From Fimbriimonadales bacterium (lineage in GTDB: Bacteria; Armatimonadota; Fimbriimonadia; Fimbriimonadales; ATM1): a DNA stretch of 6,360 nucleotides. Made by a program: the position numbers and the translations under genes. The stretch is taken from assembly GCA_025922995.1 (NCBI GenBank), contig JAICGT010000079.1, forward strand, positions 1-6,360. Direction: 5' to 3'. The notes beneath the pieces are model-generated. The model made no database searches. It was given only the letters and a program-made list of their open reading frames with translations, and was not told where the DNA came from. Of the stretch, positions 5,665-6,360 are shown piece after piece. Numbering within the stretch: the first letter of the stretch is position 1; every line of letters begins with the position of its first letter.

Positions 5665-6360
5665 TTGAGGCAGATTCTAAGCTCTAGCGATACGCAACTT
5701 CACTCGGGGCGCGTTTTCTGGCCGACTCGTCACAAGGGCCAAGTAACATATCCCGCAATCGACGCGGACATCAAGTCCGACGTCGTCGTGATCGGAGGTG
5801 GAATAACCGGCGCTCTGGTCGCATACCGTCTTGTTAGCGCCGGTATCTCCACCGTATTAATCGACAAGCACAGATTCGGAACCGGCAGTACCTGCGCAAG
5901 TACCGCCCTGATCAGTTACGAGTTCGATGAGTTGCTTTCGAAGCTTGTCAAACAATTCGGCGAAAAGCGCGCATTGCGCTGCTATGAACTTTGCTACGAA
6001 GCCGTTTCCTCGCTAAAACGCTTGGTAGAGGAGATCGAAGATCCTTGCGACTACGATGACAAGTCCTGCGTGCGGATTTCGACAAAACCTGAACACGCGA
6101 AAACATTCGAAGCCGAATGCGAACTCAGAAACAAGCACGGCTTTAAGGTCGAGATTCTGCAGGATAAGGAGTTGATAAAGCAATTCGATGTCTCGGCTCC
6201 ACTCGGACTGGCTTGCGTAAACGCGGCGCAAATCGATCCCTTCAAGTTGACCGCCTCACTTATCGGTGCGGGCGTCAGAAAAGGCATGAAAGCGTTCGAA
6301 AAAACGCGAATAACGGTGTTCGACGCCGGAGCAAGGGAAGTATTGCTGAAGTCTGCCGGC
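5665..6360 (+). CDS. DAO-family FAD-dependent oxidoreductase, N-terminal part (3' end outside window)
   Basis: The frame is open from TTG 5665 through the last base, giving 232 residues with no stop. After an N-terminal lead with SGRVFWPTRHKG (14-25) and TYPAID, the dinucleotide-binding fold appears as DVVVIGGGITGALVAYRL (39-56), with VLIDKHRFGTGST (64-76) as its second strand and ribose-binding acid. This is the PF01266 (DAO) layout, as in glycine/D-amino-acid oxidase-type and Rieske-linked oxidoreductases. AQIDPFKLTASLI (188-200) is the usual segment before the second half of the FAD domain. The C-terminal substrate half is missing, so a Rieske domain cannot be judged and no substrate can be named. 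Seven cysteines occur in 232 residues. TTG is the only sensible start near the family N terminus; no Shine-Dalgarno precedes it. Confidence 0.82.
   Translation, partial: MRQILSSSDTQLHSGRVFWPTRHKGQVTYPAIDADIKSDVVVIGGGITGALVAYRLVSAGISTVLIDKHRFGTGSTCASTALISYEFDELLSKLVKQFGEKRALRCYELCYEAVSSLKRLVEEIEDPCDYDDKSCVRISTKPEHAKTFEAECELRNKHGFKVEILQDKELIKQFDVSAPLGLACVNAAQIDPFKLTASLIGAGVRKGMKAFEKTRITVFDAGAREVLLKSAG

Larger units (their letters stand above)
5622..5665. repeat. Perfect 8-bp inverted repeat spanning the divergent start region (possible shared operator)
   Basis: ATAGTAGG at 5622-5629 is the exact reverse complement of CCTACTAT at 5658-5665, with 28 bp between. As a result the minus gene reads CCTACT-ATG and the plus gene CCTACTA-TTG at their start codons. 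The spacer holds two palindromic hexamers, GGTACC (5633-5638) and CACGTG (5645-5650), and both candidate -10 boxes. The dyad could be a regulator site for both genes, or a conserved initially transcribed sequence; function is inference. Confidence 0.4.

Noticed and set aside
1..6360. Mobile element, CRISPR array, tRNA or rRNA
   Set aside because: No terminal repeats with a transposase, no spaced direct repeats, and no tRNA-like cloverleaf or rRNA sequence were seen on reading; coding density leaves little room for them.

Overview
This is a compact, moderately GC-rich (by eye, mid to high 50s percent) bacterial chromosomal window with nine coding regions and almost no intergenic DNA. The gene families (DUF72, YchF-like P-loop NTPase, FAD-dependent oxidoreductases, TPR plus SRPBCC protein) are bacterial. 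No rRNA, tRNA, IS element, phage gene or CRISPR array is visible. I cannot fix the phylum from sequence alone. Several genes lack a Shine-Dalgarno sequence, start at GTG or TTG, and carry a -10-like box 7-8 nt before the start codon. This suggests a lineage that uses leaderless transcripts often.

Layout, left to right. 2-172 (+): C-terminal end of a probable alpha/beta hydrolase, overlapping tail-to-tail with 105-1385 (-), a TPR protein with a C-terminal SRPBCC/AHSA1-type domain. Divergent from it, 1415-2116 (+) encodes a DUF72 TIM-barrel protein. It ends in a 6-nt convergent overlap with 2111-3139 (-), a divergent YchF-like ATPase/GTPase with a remodelled G domain and a C-terminal TGS/DUF933 domain. 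Immediately upstream of that gene, with a GTGA start/stop overlap, lies a 50-codon gene at 3136-3288 (-) for a single-pass membrane protein that is easy to miss. Divergent from this pair, 3382-4590 (+) encodes a PHBH-fold FAD-dependent oxidoreductase, followed after 24 bp by a 78-residue two-helix membrane protein (4615-4851, +). Convergent to that, after a 7-bp gap, is 4859-5623 (-), an uncharacterised membrane-anchored protein. The last divergent pair shares a 41-bp gap with the start of a DAO-family FAD-dependent oxidoreductase (5665 to the window end, +).

The genes form a repeating convergent/divergent pattern rather than one pathway. The plausible functional units are the small membrane protein with the YchF-like NTPase, and the FAD oxidoreductase with its 78-aa membrane neighbour. 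The window looks mostly like ordinary core or near-core chromosome. The points most worth following are the translationally coupled small membrane protein, the altered G domain of the YchF-like protein, the repeated -10-box-to-start-codon geometry, and a perfect 8-bp inverted repeat joining the two start codons at 5622-5665.
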